Shown here: positions 55,264 to 64,000 of the stretch, piece after piece
Numbering within the stretch: position 1 is the first letter of the stretch
How the letters are laid out: every line of letters starts with the position of its first letter
NCBI RefSeq assembly: GCF_001625195.1
Contig: NC_054390.1
Location: 248,001 to 312,000 of the forward strand
Direction: 5' to 3'
DNA length: 64,000 bases
From: Drechmeria coniospora
Lineage: Eukaryota > Ascomycota > Sordariomycetes > Hypocreales > Ophiocordycipitaceae
Notes under the pieces: generated by a model
Seen by the model: the letters and a program-made list of their open reading frames with translations, nothing else
Database searches by the model: none
What the model was told of the DNA's origin: nothing
Program-made: the position numbers and the translations under genes

Positions 55264-57298
55264 TGTGATGAAGTTTAAGCTGTCGGGTGGTTGGATCGGA
55301 GAGGTTGATTCGGACGCCACGGTCAGGATCGAGGTCAGTCGGTATCGAGCGAGTGATTACCAGAGGTGAAAGCAAGCAGACTTTTTTTCGTGATGCTGGC
55401 TGGAGTGGAGGAGGGAGCGGAGGGGGTGCATCCGGCTTCGCAGTGAGGGGAAGAGTCATTGGCCGCTAAGATAAGGTGACAGGTACGCAGATAAAGCGGC
55501 AAGTAAAACAAAGTACCCTATATTACGCCAAGCTACCTGCGTCGCTATCGCGGGGTTAGCAGGTACTCGGTTGGTACGTAGGAATTGCTCACGGCTGATG
55601 TGTGGCGCTAAAAATTCCTACTTCGGTAGTCGCACCGCCACAAACCACCACAAGCCGCCATTGTTGGTGAAGCCAGTGCGGGATGAGGAACAGCAAGTAC
55701 AAGTACAATGGTCGTGGCCACAACAGGCACCCGGTCAAGTTCCCGTACCCACCCATGCACCTGCCGGAACCTAGGCAGCACTTGCATGGCCCTTCAAGGT
55801 ACCTAAATTTGAGCACATCATCACTGTCCTAATCGACCGCAGTAGGTACCCTGCATCACGGCGGATGTATGCACCATGTAGTAGCCTGGTGGTGCGGAAG
55901 TACAGGCTACATGCTGCGTAATGAGTTGCTAGTACAAGTACTTGAACTAGGTAGGGCCAGGTTGACGACGAGTGACTGGTCCTGACTGGACTTGCAAACG
56001 TTCACCGCAAGTCTGCAGCAGCTTTGCCATGCTCCCCGACCACTGCATCATCAATCTTTTGCCAATTCCCATCTCTGGCTGCTGTGTTGGCAGTCTTCGC
56101 CGTGCGGAGGAGCTCGCTATGGGTGTCTTGCCGCATTTCCCCCTTCGCCGGCCGAGGCCGAATCCGATTGTCTCGCCGCGTCGTCGTCCAAGCCGTCTCG
56201 GATATATCCTCGAGTCACGATGCCATCAGGTTCCCGACGCACGTTGCGGCACGTCATCGAGACCCGCGAGGGGCAGGTCGAATCGCAGGCCTCGTTTTCT
56301 CCATGCCCTAGCAGCATCACGATGCCGCAAGAATCAGACACACAAGTGGATGACCAGCCATGGCGTGTCGTGGTGTTGCCGTTAGGCTGCCGCCGTCGCC
56401 TAGATCACATGGAGCTCTTGCGCTCTCTCGATGACGGCTGGGTGGGCCATCGGACATCAATGGCTGCCTGCCGATTTCGTTGCACAACTTGGTAACTGTC
56501 ACATCATTTCCATCGGTTCACCTAACTGTAGAAGCTTGTTGATGCATTCCGAGGCATGCATCGGAAGCTTGAATGAGGAACTCGACACGCACCAGCCTAC
56601 GTAGAAGCGCTTCCCGTGGCGAATGCGAGTTACTACCACCACCGGCTATGACCAAAAACGAGATTCTTTTCTTGTCGTCACTGTCAACTCGCAATGCTGC
56701 CATGCGAAATGCCCACACCCGCGGCCGTTGCGTCGTGCTGGAAAGACAGCCACCAAGGCCAAGCTCACGGCAGCAATATACGAAGCAAACCTTAAAGTCG
56801 AGCAGCGTACATCAGTTCCTCGCATTACTGTGCATATGCAGTTATGTAAACCTGCTTGTACTCCGTACAGTACGAGGCTCCGGCTCGGGGCACGTTTCCG
56901 CCGCAAGGGTCGTGTACGACTGCAATCAACCATTCTGCCTACGATCCGTCTGCAATGACAGTTGCCCGATGATGCCTTGAGCCTAAGGTTTCGATTGGTA
57001 GAGCAGTGTGCGGAAACTCAAACATTCCCCATGGGCCTACGCACTGATTTGCATCACCATACATTGCAGTTTGCACCTCTCCTCAATCCATTAATAATAC
57101 AACCCACACGACTACGAACCACATTTGACGTGTGCAGCCACACGAAAGCAGCACACGCAGCTGATACAATCCGCAACAGTATTGCCAAGCCGTTAGACCA
57201 TTACATTTCCACCATCTTCTTGGAGAGAGATAGCTTGCAAGAGAACCAATTCCCTCCTCCAAGTTGCAGACATAAAAGCGCCTATCGGCGGGCCGTCC
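55264..57298. other. Divergent intergenic region, argininosuccinate synthase / OPT transporter
   Basis: This ~2-kb head-to-head spacer holds both promoters. Short open frames show no family resemblance or splice-consistent structure. I saw no clear repeat array. Confidence 0.6.
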
Positions 57299-58690
57299 AT
57301 GGCGCCTGGCAACAGACAGTATACAACGCCTGGCAACAGGCCAGCCATGGCGCCCGGCAACAGACCGTATATGGGGCCTGGCGATAGGCCAGCAACAGGG
57401 CCTAACAACAGACAGGCCATGGCTCCTGGAAACAGACAGGCCGTGGCGCCCGGCAACAGACAGGCCATGGCACCTGGCAACAGACAGACCATAGCGCCTG
57501 GCAACAGACAGGCCACGGCTCCTGGCAACAGACAGGATATGGCTCCTGGCAATAGATCGGCCATGGCTCCTGGCAACAGACAGATGGCGCCAGGCAACAG
57601 ACAGGCCATGGCTGCTGGCAACAGACAGGATATGGCTCCTGGCAACAGGCAGGAGATGGCGCCAGGCAACAGACAGGATAGGGCGTCTCGCAACAGACAG
57701 GATATGGATCCTCGCAACAGACAGGATATGGCTCCTGGCAACAGGCAGGATAGGGACCCTCGCAACAGACAGGATACGGATCCTCGCAACAGACAGGATA
57801 TGGCTCCTGGCAACAGGCAGGATAGGGATCCTCGCAACAGACAGGATATGGATCCTCGCAACAGACAGGATATGGCTCCTGGCAACAGGCAGGATAGGGA
57901 CCCTCGCAACAGACAGGATATGGCGCCAGGCAACAGACAGGATAGGGCGTCTCGCAACAGACAGGAGATGGATCCTCGCAACAGACAGGATGTGGCTCCT
58001 GGCAACAGGCAAGATAGGGACCCTCGCAACAGACAAGATGTGGCTCCTGGCAACAGGCAAGATAGGGACCCTCGCAACAGACAGGAGATGGATCCTCGCA
58101 ACAGACAGGATGTGGCTCCTGGCAACAGGCAAGATAGGGACCCTCGCAACAGACAGGATGTGGCTCCTGGCAACAGGCAGGATAGGGACCCTCGCAACAG
58201 ACAGGATATGGCACCTGGCAACAGGCAGGATAGGGACCCTCGCAACAGACAGGATACGGATCCTCGCAACAGACAGGATGTGGCTCCTGGCAACAGGCAG
58301 GATAGGGACCCTCGCAACAGACAGGATATGGCTCCTGGCAACAGGCAGGATAGGGACCCTCGCAACAGACAGGATACGGATCCTCGCAACAGACAGGATG
58401 TGGCTCCTGGCAACAGGCAGGATAGGGACCCTCGCAACAGACAGGATACGGATCCTCGCAACAGACAGGCCATGCCTCCTAGCAGCAGACAGGATATGCC
58501 TCCTGGCAACAGGCAGGATAGGGACCCTCGCAACAGACAGGATACGGATCCTCGCAACAGACAGGCCATGCCTCCTAGCAGCAGACAGGATATGCCTCCT
58601 GGCAACAGACAGGCCATGGCCCCTGGAAACAGACAGGCCATGCCTCCCGAGAACAGACAGTCAATGGCGCCTGGCAACAGATCATCTACC
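57299..58690. repeat. 24-bp coding minisatellite in the OPT gene
   Basis: Units such as CAACAGACAGGATATGGCTC plus CTGG, and the variant ending AGGGACCCTCG, repeat about 57 times. Unit length is a multiple of three and free of stops on both strands, so copy-number change would alter protein length in 8-residue steps. The early units (57299-57520) are more diverged than the centre. Confidence 0.95.
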
Positions 58691-61327
58691 ATGCCGGAGA
58701 ATAGGCCAGCTACAACACGTGAGACCAGACCATCTGTGGTGCGTGGCAATGGGCCAGCCTTGGCGCGCGGCAACAAATCATCTTCAATGTTTGGCAAGAG
58801 GGCATACATGGCGCCTCGCCATTATTCTTCAAGCCTCACCTCCAACGTGGACATGTTCAATATCAGAAATCCATCCATGATTTCGACAACGTCACAGAAG
58901 AACACTACCATAGCTTCCTTGGAGCAGTTCGTCGACATGCACAAACACGATCCAAACTTTCCGCAAGATATCCTCATACGGGCTCGTCAATTTCTGGAGG
59001 AGAGACGGTCAGTTCCTCTTGATGGTGAAATCGACATCGAGTCTGCTCAATTCATTCTGGATTCTTTCGAAGATTTCAAGCAGCTCGCCATACACAGCTC
59101 CCCCTACCGGGAAGTCCGCGCCGTCGTGGACAACGTCGACGACCCGCTGCTTCCCGTCGGCACCTTCCGAGCACTCTTCATTGGCACGCTCTTTTCCATC
59201 CTGGGCACCGCCCTCCAGCAGCTGTTCTCGTTGCGGATGCCGAGCATAAATGTGTCGACCTACATGGTTCAGGTGCTCTCGATGCCGCTCGGCATGGCCA
59301 TGGCCCGATGGATGCCGGCGCACGAGTTTTCCTTGGCCGGTTGGAAATTCACGCTCAACCCGGGTCCCTTTAACCAGAAAGAACACCTTCTCGTCGTCAT
59401 GATGGCAAATGTGTCGTTTGAGGGAGCGGCTTCCGGTGCCTACGTCGTCAGGATCATCCAGCTTCTGAAGCTCGATCGCTTCTACGGCGAGCGAGTCCTG
59501 TCCGCCAACCTCCCCTGGCAGTTCATCACCCTCCTCGCCAGTCAGTTCATCGGGTACGGCTGTGCAGGACTGACGCGCCGCTTCCTCGTCTACCCTCCCG
59601 CCATGATATGGCAGAAGCCGCTCGCGAACATGGCCGTCACGAAGGCCTTGTTCGCCGACGAGGAACAGGCGGAGACGTTGCCCGCCGTCCGAGGCTGGTC
59701 CATGACGCGCCTCCGGTTTTTCCTCATCTGCTTCGGCGCCATGTTCGCCTGGTTCTGGGTTCCCAACTACCTCTTCGATGGCCTCGCCTTGTTCAACTGG
59801 CCGACCTGGTTCTCCCCCGGCAACGTCACCCTCGCGCTCATCGCCGGCAGCACGTGCGGTCTCGGCCTGAACCCGGTGCCGACGCTGGACTGGAACATTG
59901 CCGCCCATCTCAAGGACCCCATCGTGACGCCCCTCTTCAGCCTCATGAACTACGCCGCCGGCATGGCCGTCGTCGGCTTCGTCGCGGCGCCCATCATGTA
60001 CATGAAAAATGTCGGGAACGCAGGCTACCTGCCCATCAACAGCAACAAGGTGTACGACAACACGGCACAGCCCTACGACGTCCGCCGCATCCTGAACGAC
60101 GACCTGACGATCAACGAGACGGCCTACCGCAACTACAGCGTGCCGTGGCTGTCGACGACGCAGGTGCTCAACCTCGCGGCCGCCTTCGCCATGTACGTCG
60201 CACTTCCAATCTACATCGGGCTCTGGTACGGCCGAGACATCGTAAAGAGGCTGCGCTCCATCCTGAAGCGGCAAAGGCGGGAGGAGCAATTCAACGACGT
60301 TCACAACCGGCTCATGTCTGCCTATCCAGAGTGCCCCAGCTGTTGGTACCTTGCGCTGCTCGCCATCTCCATCCTGCTGGCCTGCCTGTCCGTCAGCCAG
60401 TGGCCGACGGACACGCCCGTCTGGGCCATCTGGGTGGCCGTCAGCTTCACCCTGGTGCTGCAGATCCCCGTCGGCATGCTCGCAGCCATGACGAATGTCG
60501 AGATTCCGGTGAGCATCCTTTCGATGGTCGTGGGCGGCTACGTCCTCGAGGGCAAGGTGATTCCGAACCTCATCTTCCGCATGTTCAGCTTCATGTCGAC
60601 GTCGCAGTCGCTCAACTTTGTGAGCAACTTGAAAATCGCCCACTACGCCAAGATACCGCCTCGCTGCGCCTTCAAGGCCCAGGTCTACGCGACTCTGATC
60701 GCCGGAATCGTTGCGCTCGGGGTCAACAACTGGGCGCTGGACAAGATCGACGGCGTCTGCGTCGAAGGACAGCGGCAGGGGTTCACCTGTCCGCAGGCGC
60801 ATGCCCACTTCTCGTCGTCCTTGCTGTGGTTCGTCGTGGGACCTCGGCGACTGTTTGGAAATGGCGGTCCATACAGGGCCATAACCTACTTCATCCCCCT
60901 CGGCGTCGTTCTTCCCGTCGTCGTCTACCTTGCCGCAAGAAGGTGGCCGATGTCTTGGTGGCGCAAGGTCAACGTACCGATCTTCCTCGCCGGGCCCATG
61001 GTATTTGCACCTTATAACTGGTCGTACATGCAAGGCGCCGTCGTCATTGCCATCTTCTTCAACTTCTTCGTCAGGAGGCGGTACACGGCATGGTGGGAGA
61101 GGTACGCATACGTCATGTCCGGTTCGTTCATGACCGCCATCGGCATCGCGAGTCTCATCATTTTTTTGGCGTTGCAGAGGAGGAATATTCGTCTTGATTG
61201 GTGGGGAAACACCATCTCTCACAGCGGAATTGACCAGGGCGGTTGGAAGGACGATCAAGGACAGACGGTGCGATGCGCCAATCTGAAGCTTCCAGCAAGC
61301 GGTCGTTTTCCTTCTGGGTTCAGATAA
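57299..61327 (+). CDS. OPT-family oligopeptide transporter with long repetitive N-terminus
   Basis: A 1342-aa single-exon proton-coupled oligopeptide transporter (OPT family, plasma membrane). Residues ~1-465 are a tandem array of about 57 eight-residue units NRQDMAPG / NRQDRDPR. Residues ~500-600 are a normal hydrophilic N-terminus, with the acidic VRAVVDNVDDPLLPVGTFR motif just before the first membrane segment, as in OPTs. The membrane core (~610-1310) carries family segments including SINVSTYMVQVLSMPLGM, FNQKEHLLVVMMANVSF, WFWVPNYLFDGL, NWPTWFSPGNVTLALIAGST, NYAAGMAVV, SLNFVSNLKIAHYAKIPPR and FAPYNWSYMQGAVV. Typical fungal OPTs are ~750-900 aa, so the N-terminal extension is exceptional. 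The start at 57299 lies at the array edge. A start near the later ATG at 58809 is possible. Confidence 0.9.
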   Translation: MAPGNRQYTTPGNRPAMAPGNRPYMGPGDRPATGPNNRQAMAPGNRQAVAPGNRQAMAPGNRQTIAPGNRQATAPGNRQDMAPGNRSAMAPGNRQMAPGNRQAMAAGNRQDMAPGNRQEMAPGNRQDRASRNRQDMDPRNRQDMAPGNRQDRDPRNRQDTDPRNRQDMAPGNRQDRDPRNRQDMDPRNRQDMAPGNRQDRDPRNRQDMAPGNRQDRASRNRQEMDPRNRQDVAPGNRQDRDPRNRQDVAPGNRQDRDPRNRQEMDPRNRQDVAPGNRQDRDPRNRQDVAPGNRQDRDPRNRQDMAPGNRQDRDPRNRQDTDPRNRQDVAPGNRQDRDPRNRQDMAPGNRQDRDPRNRQDTDPRNRQDVAPGNRQDRDPRNRQDTDPRNRQAMPPSSRQDMPPGNRQDRDPRNRQDTDPRNRQAMPPSSRQDMPPGNRQAMAPGNRQAMPPENRQSMAPGNRSSTMPENRPATTRETRPSVVRGNGPALARGNKSSSMFGKRAYMAPRHYSSSLTSNVDMFNIRNPSMISTTSQKNTTIASLEQFVDMHKHDPNFPQDILIRARQFLEERRSVPLDGEIDIESAQFILDSFEDFKQLAIHSSPYREVRAVVDNVDDPLLPVGTFRALFIGTLFSILGTALQQLFSLRMPSINVSTYMVQVLSMPLGMAMARWMPAHEFSLAGWKFTLNPGPFNQKEHLLVVMMANVSFEGAASGAYVVRIIQLLKLDRFYGERVLSANLPWQFITLLASQFIGYGCAGLTRRFLVYPPAMIWQKPLANMAVTKALFADEEQAETLPAVRGWSMTRLRFFLICFGAMFAWFWVPNYLFDGLALFNWPTWFSPGNVTLALIAGSTCGLGLNPVPTLDWNIAAHLKDPIVTPLFSLMNYAAGMAVVGFVAAPIMYMKNVGNAGYLPINSNKVYDNTAQPYDVRRILNDDLTINETAYRNYSVPWLSTTQVLNLAAAFAMYVALPIYIGLWYGRDIVKRLRSILKRQRREEQFNDVHNRLMSAYPECPSCWYLALLAISILLACLSVSQWPTDTPVWAIWVAVSFTLVLQIPVGMLAAMTNVEIPVSILSMVVGGYVLEGKVIPNLIFRMFSFMSTSQSLNFVSNLKIAHYAKIPPRCAFKAQVYATLIAGIVALGVNNWALDKIDGVCVEGQRQGFTCPQAHAHFSSSLLWFVVGPRRLFGNGGPYRAITYFIPLGVVLPVVVYLAARRWPMSWWRKVNVPIFLAGPMVFAPYNWSYMQGAVVIAIFFNFFVRRRYTAWWERYAYVMSGSFMTAIGIASLIIFLALQRRNIRLDWWGNTISHSGIDQGGWKDDQGQTVRCANLKLPASGRFPSGFR

Positions 61328-62263
61328 TGGGCCGCGGAGCTCGAGTAGATGCCGCATTCGATCTGCATGCCGCCAGCGAGGGTAGGGCGATGACACTGTT
61401 CCGCGATATCATGATCGGTTGCCATATAGGGTTGGGTCTGACGGGAGATTTGCTCCGCCGACATTCCGACGTCAAGGGGTGATGCTCCACCATGGAGAAG
61501 CGGTGATGCTCTACCATGGAGTATGACAGGTGCCTCTTTCACTTGCGACCAAATGCATGCCAACCTTGCGCTGGACAGCAAGCTAGTAGGACGGAAACGA
61601 TGATTGTAATAGCTTCAAGGTAATAATAGCACCCTAGGCAGTCATGTCAACCATATTATCAAGCGTGGCAGCGCTATGTAACCAGCTTTGTACATCTGAA
61701 AGCAACAGGCCAGGTAGGATTTGAACGAGACGAGCATACGCGGGCATCTCCTTTACATTCACGACCTCATCGCCTCCTGGAAACTGTAGAACGTCTACCT
61801 TGACCGTCATGTGCTCGCACTCCGGGAGTCCCTTGATTGGAGCACAAAGCACAAAGAATGCAGACAAACTTTCTCGTAGGATTGGTGGGGATGTCGTTTG
61901 ATGAGTGCGGCCTGCTGTCGTGCTGTTTTCCAGAGACCCGATCGACTTGGTCAACTCCTCTCCACTCCTGGCCTTTACCCTTTTCACTTCCTTGTTGTCA
62001 ATCTCGGCCCCTTGTGCGGAGCAGGTATGGTTTGCTTCCGCCGGGATTCCTCAAGCCCATCGACGCAGACCTCACCGTCGCGGACAAGCTGCGGCGCTCT
62101 TCGCACTGAGCCCTGGATTCGTGCGGCCGACGTCGGATTCCACTGAATTCGTGCCGAATCTTTCTGATCTTGTTGGTCACGTCTGCATACTACTTCCTGG
62201 CCATCACCCCTGCCCTTCTGCGGCCGCTTTGCTTCCAGGCAACGGCCAAAGATCCCATGGCAG
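61328..62263. other. Spacer 3' of the OPT gene
   Basis: It contains the 3' ends of convergent genes. One minus-strand frame (61634-61987, ending VQILPGLLLSDVQSWLHSAA...) looks less biased than a shadow and could be the last exon of an unrecognised gene. No upstream exon could be joined to it with confidence. Confidence 0.45.
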
Positions 62264-62970
62264 TCAGTCCGGCCCTGGATCTCGCATGTTGCGCCGCCGA
62301 ATCCGTTGGGAGAGAACAGTTCCGTAGAGATGCAGCATATAGTCTACCGCGGCCCAGACGACGAATAAAGATCGCCAAATCCTTGGCATGTTAGCATCGC
62401 TCGCACCTAGAGGATGTTTATTCGTCGGAAGATGCCTGTGCCAAGTGTCGTGTCGAGAGGATGGCTTACATGACGGAGGCCAGCGTCCACATGCACGCCA
62501 TCAACATGGCTTGCCTGCTGTAATAGGGTCGGACCGGAGAAGAGTCGGCCAGGGGCTCACCGGCGTCGATTTCGTCCGTTTCCTGCAACTTGGCGAGTCT
62601 GATGAGGACGCCGCCGCCGACGCAGACACAGAGGGAGACGAGATCGTGAAAGGTGGCCCGGGTGGGGGAGAGGATGGGAAAGTCGGAGCCGCCGCTGGTG
62701 AGAGCGACAATCTGCCAACTGTCCGTGATGAGAGAGACGGTAGCCTGCAGTTGGTCCGTCAGTTCATGGTTGCTCCAGCCCACGCGGCGGCACGACGCGG
62801 AGCGAAAGTCTCACCCCCAGGATGCCCGACACGGCGGCTCCGGATAGGTCGGACCATTGGCTCGCAAGAAAGGAGAGTACGACGATGGCGATGAGCGACG
62901 TCAACCAGCCGAGTGCGCGACTAAGAACCCGGCACAAGATTGGCCAAGGGGGAAAGCGGCAGGAGGCCAT
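62264..62970 (-). CDS. Small multi-pass membrane protein, 3 exons
   Basis: Exons 62815-62970, 62470-62744 and 62264-62381 give 182 aa. Both introns are GT-AG, and the second has GCTAAC before CCAAG. Four hydrophobic segments are visible: LTSLIAIVVLSFLAS, a segment near TVSLITDSWQIVAL, HDLVSLCVCVGGGVLIRL and LFVVWAAVDYMLHLYGTVL. The overall pattern resembles the many small four-helix membrane proteins encoded in ascomycete genomes (MARVEL-like in spacing). I do not recognise the family and predict no enzymatic role. The last exon is supported because it extends the frame into an amphipathic, then basic tail RIRRRNMRDPGPD. Confidence 0.68.
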
Positions 62971-64000
62971 GGTACCTCGGAGCGCGCAGCGGGTGGACTG
63001 AAGTGGTGGCGATGCCTGGGTGGGAGCCGAGGGACGTCGGCGATGGTGCTCATGCAGTTGCTGTCTATCCTCGAGGCGTCAGGTCATGCTGAAATGGACA
63101 GGTTCCGAACGGTTAGTATGCGTTTCCTTGGGGGGGGGGGGATTGCCAACGGCTTCGAAGCACCGAGTAGGACCGTCGAGCAGGACGGCGGACGGACGGC
63201 AACGGGGCAAGGCAAGTGTTTTTCGGTAGCTGAGCACTGCCTACTGCTCAAGTAGCCGTCTTGGATGGGTAATCATGCTGCCAGAGTGCATGGTCCAGTG
63301 CGAGCGGGCAGTCCTTGTCGTCATTCTCCGACGCAGTCGTGGGAGGGAAGCGTAGAGGAGGCAGTGCAGGTGCACTGTGCCGTGGTAGCAGGTACCAGCG
63401 GCTGCATGGCTGTAGCATAAATGAGCGTGCGAGGTGCGTATTCGTGGCAGCAAGCTCGTGCATGACGCTGATCCGTGTCGCCGATCCGCGTTGCTCGTCC
63501 TTCACCCTCGTCGTCGTCGTCGGTGGCTCGACGCTCGTGACAACGCAAACGAGACAAGCTCTGCAAGACTGACATTGGCCGGGAGAAGCTCATGGAACTT
63601 GATGGAACCGACGGTACGTCCATTCGCCATGGTGCCTGCCAAAACTGCCATGACGGAAAGTGCAGGCAGGAGCTCCCAAGTACAAGTACAGCACGAGAAA
63701 TGCAAGTACGCATACATGCATGAGCGGATGTATGAAGTACATGTAGATGGTCCTCGATCATGCGTATGCCGAGGTCACTGATACATGCACCGATGTCCAG
63801 GGGCACATGCATGTACTGGGCATGCATTTATGCGAAAGGACTCTCATACTGCTGCTTAGCTATGTGTGTCGGCAATGATGCTGCGAATAATGCTGCGTAA
63901 CTACAGAGAATGCGTGTCGGTAATGATGATGTGAATGTATGCGTGTCGGTAATGATGGTGTGGATGTATGCGTGTCGGCAATGATGGTGTGAATGTATGC
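62971..64000. other. Gene-free right end of the window
   Basis: It contains the promoter of the membrane protein, a short G run near 63.13 kb, and a 29-bp tandem repeat at the very end. No gene is supported, though a gene starting beyond the window could have its flank here. Confidence 0.6.
63855..64000. repeat. 29-bp minisatellite at the window edge
   Basis: TGCGTGTCGGTAATGATGAT-type units start at 63911, 63940 and 63969, an exact 29-bp period. A diverged unit begins near 63865. The array probably continues past the window. Confidence 0.9.

Noticed and set aside
57193..58809. A 538-codon minus-strand CLLPGAISCLLRGS-type protein
   Set aside because: It exists only because the 24-bp repeat has no stops on either strand. 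The plus frame continues into a real transporter.
59009..61396. A 795-codon minus-strand open frame opposite the OPT gene
   Set aside because: The plus-strand frame has full OPT family motifs and membrane segments. The minus frame is a compositional shadow.
63855..64000. End-of-window repeat as a telomere
   Set aside because: The 29-bp unit TGCGTGTCGGTAATGATG... does not resemble the fungal telomere repeat TTAGGG.

Overview
The window is nuclear DNA of a filamentous ascomycete. The evidence is short introns (about 47-113 nt, mostly GT-AG, with CTAAC or CTGAC branch points), GC-rich genes separated by AT-richer intergenic DNA, and gene families typical of Pezizomycotina. A heat-labile-enterotoxin-A-like protein, M43 pappalysin-like metalloproteases and many GTACGGAGTAC-type intergenic motifs point to Hypocreales, probably an insect- or nematode-associated lineage such as Ophiocordycipitaceae or Clavicipitaceae. 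The species cannot be fixed from the sequence alone. No operons, CRISPR arrays, rRNA or recognisable tRNA genes were seen.

Layout: 0-2 kb, amino-acid permease (minus, 4 exons). 2-7.5 kb, gene-free repeats. 7.6-12 kb, ABCC/MRP-type ABC transporter (minus, one exon). 12-15 kb, repeats. 15.1-16.2 kb, small secreted protein (minus). 16.2-19.9 kb, minisatellites. 19.9-21.6 kb, secreted amidase (minus). 21.6-25.3 kb, repeats rich in an ~85-bp TA-flanked MITE-like element. 25.3-29.7 kb, a ~2-kb direct duplication carrying two M43 metalloprotease copies, one marginal and one broken. 30.7-34.6 kb, minisatellites and a decayed amidoligase-like gene. 35-36.6 kb, cysteine-rich modular secreted protein (minus). 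39.1-41.1 kb, enterotoxin-A-like secreted protein (plus). 42.2-43.3 kb, a conserved ascomycete protein beginning MCTTHV (minus). 43.7-49.4 kb, no assignable gene. 49.5-51.3 kb, cytochrome P450 (minus, 6 exons). 52.6-55.3 kb, argininosuccinate synthase split into 26 small exons (minus). 57.3-61.3 kb, OPT oligopeptide transporter with a long repetitive N-terminus (plus). 62.3-63.0 kb, small multi-pass membrane protein (minus).

The genes are not an obvious biosynthetic cluster. Three are transporters (amino acid permease, ABC, OPT), one makes arginine, and several are secreted (amidase, metalloproteases, Cys-rich protein, enterotoxin-like protein, 319-aa protein), which suits a host-associated lifestyle. 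The secreted and broken genes lie among the repeats, while the conserved genes lie in the right-hand third.

The strongest unusual observations are the extreme intron density of the argininosuccinate synthase gene (25 introns, one GC-AG, one 11-nt exon), a dispersed ultra-short TA-flanked inverted-repeat element, the duplicated metalloprotease pair with stops that look like C-to-T changes at CpA, an enterotoxin-like protein that appears to lack its catalytic residues, and tandem arrays at the 5' ends of three separate genes.
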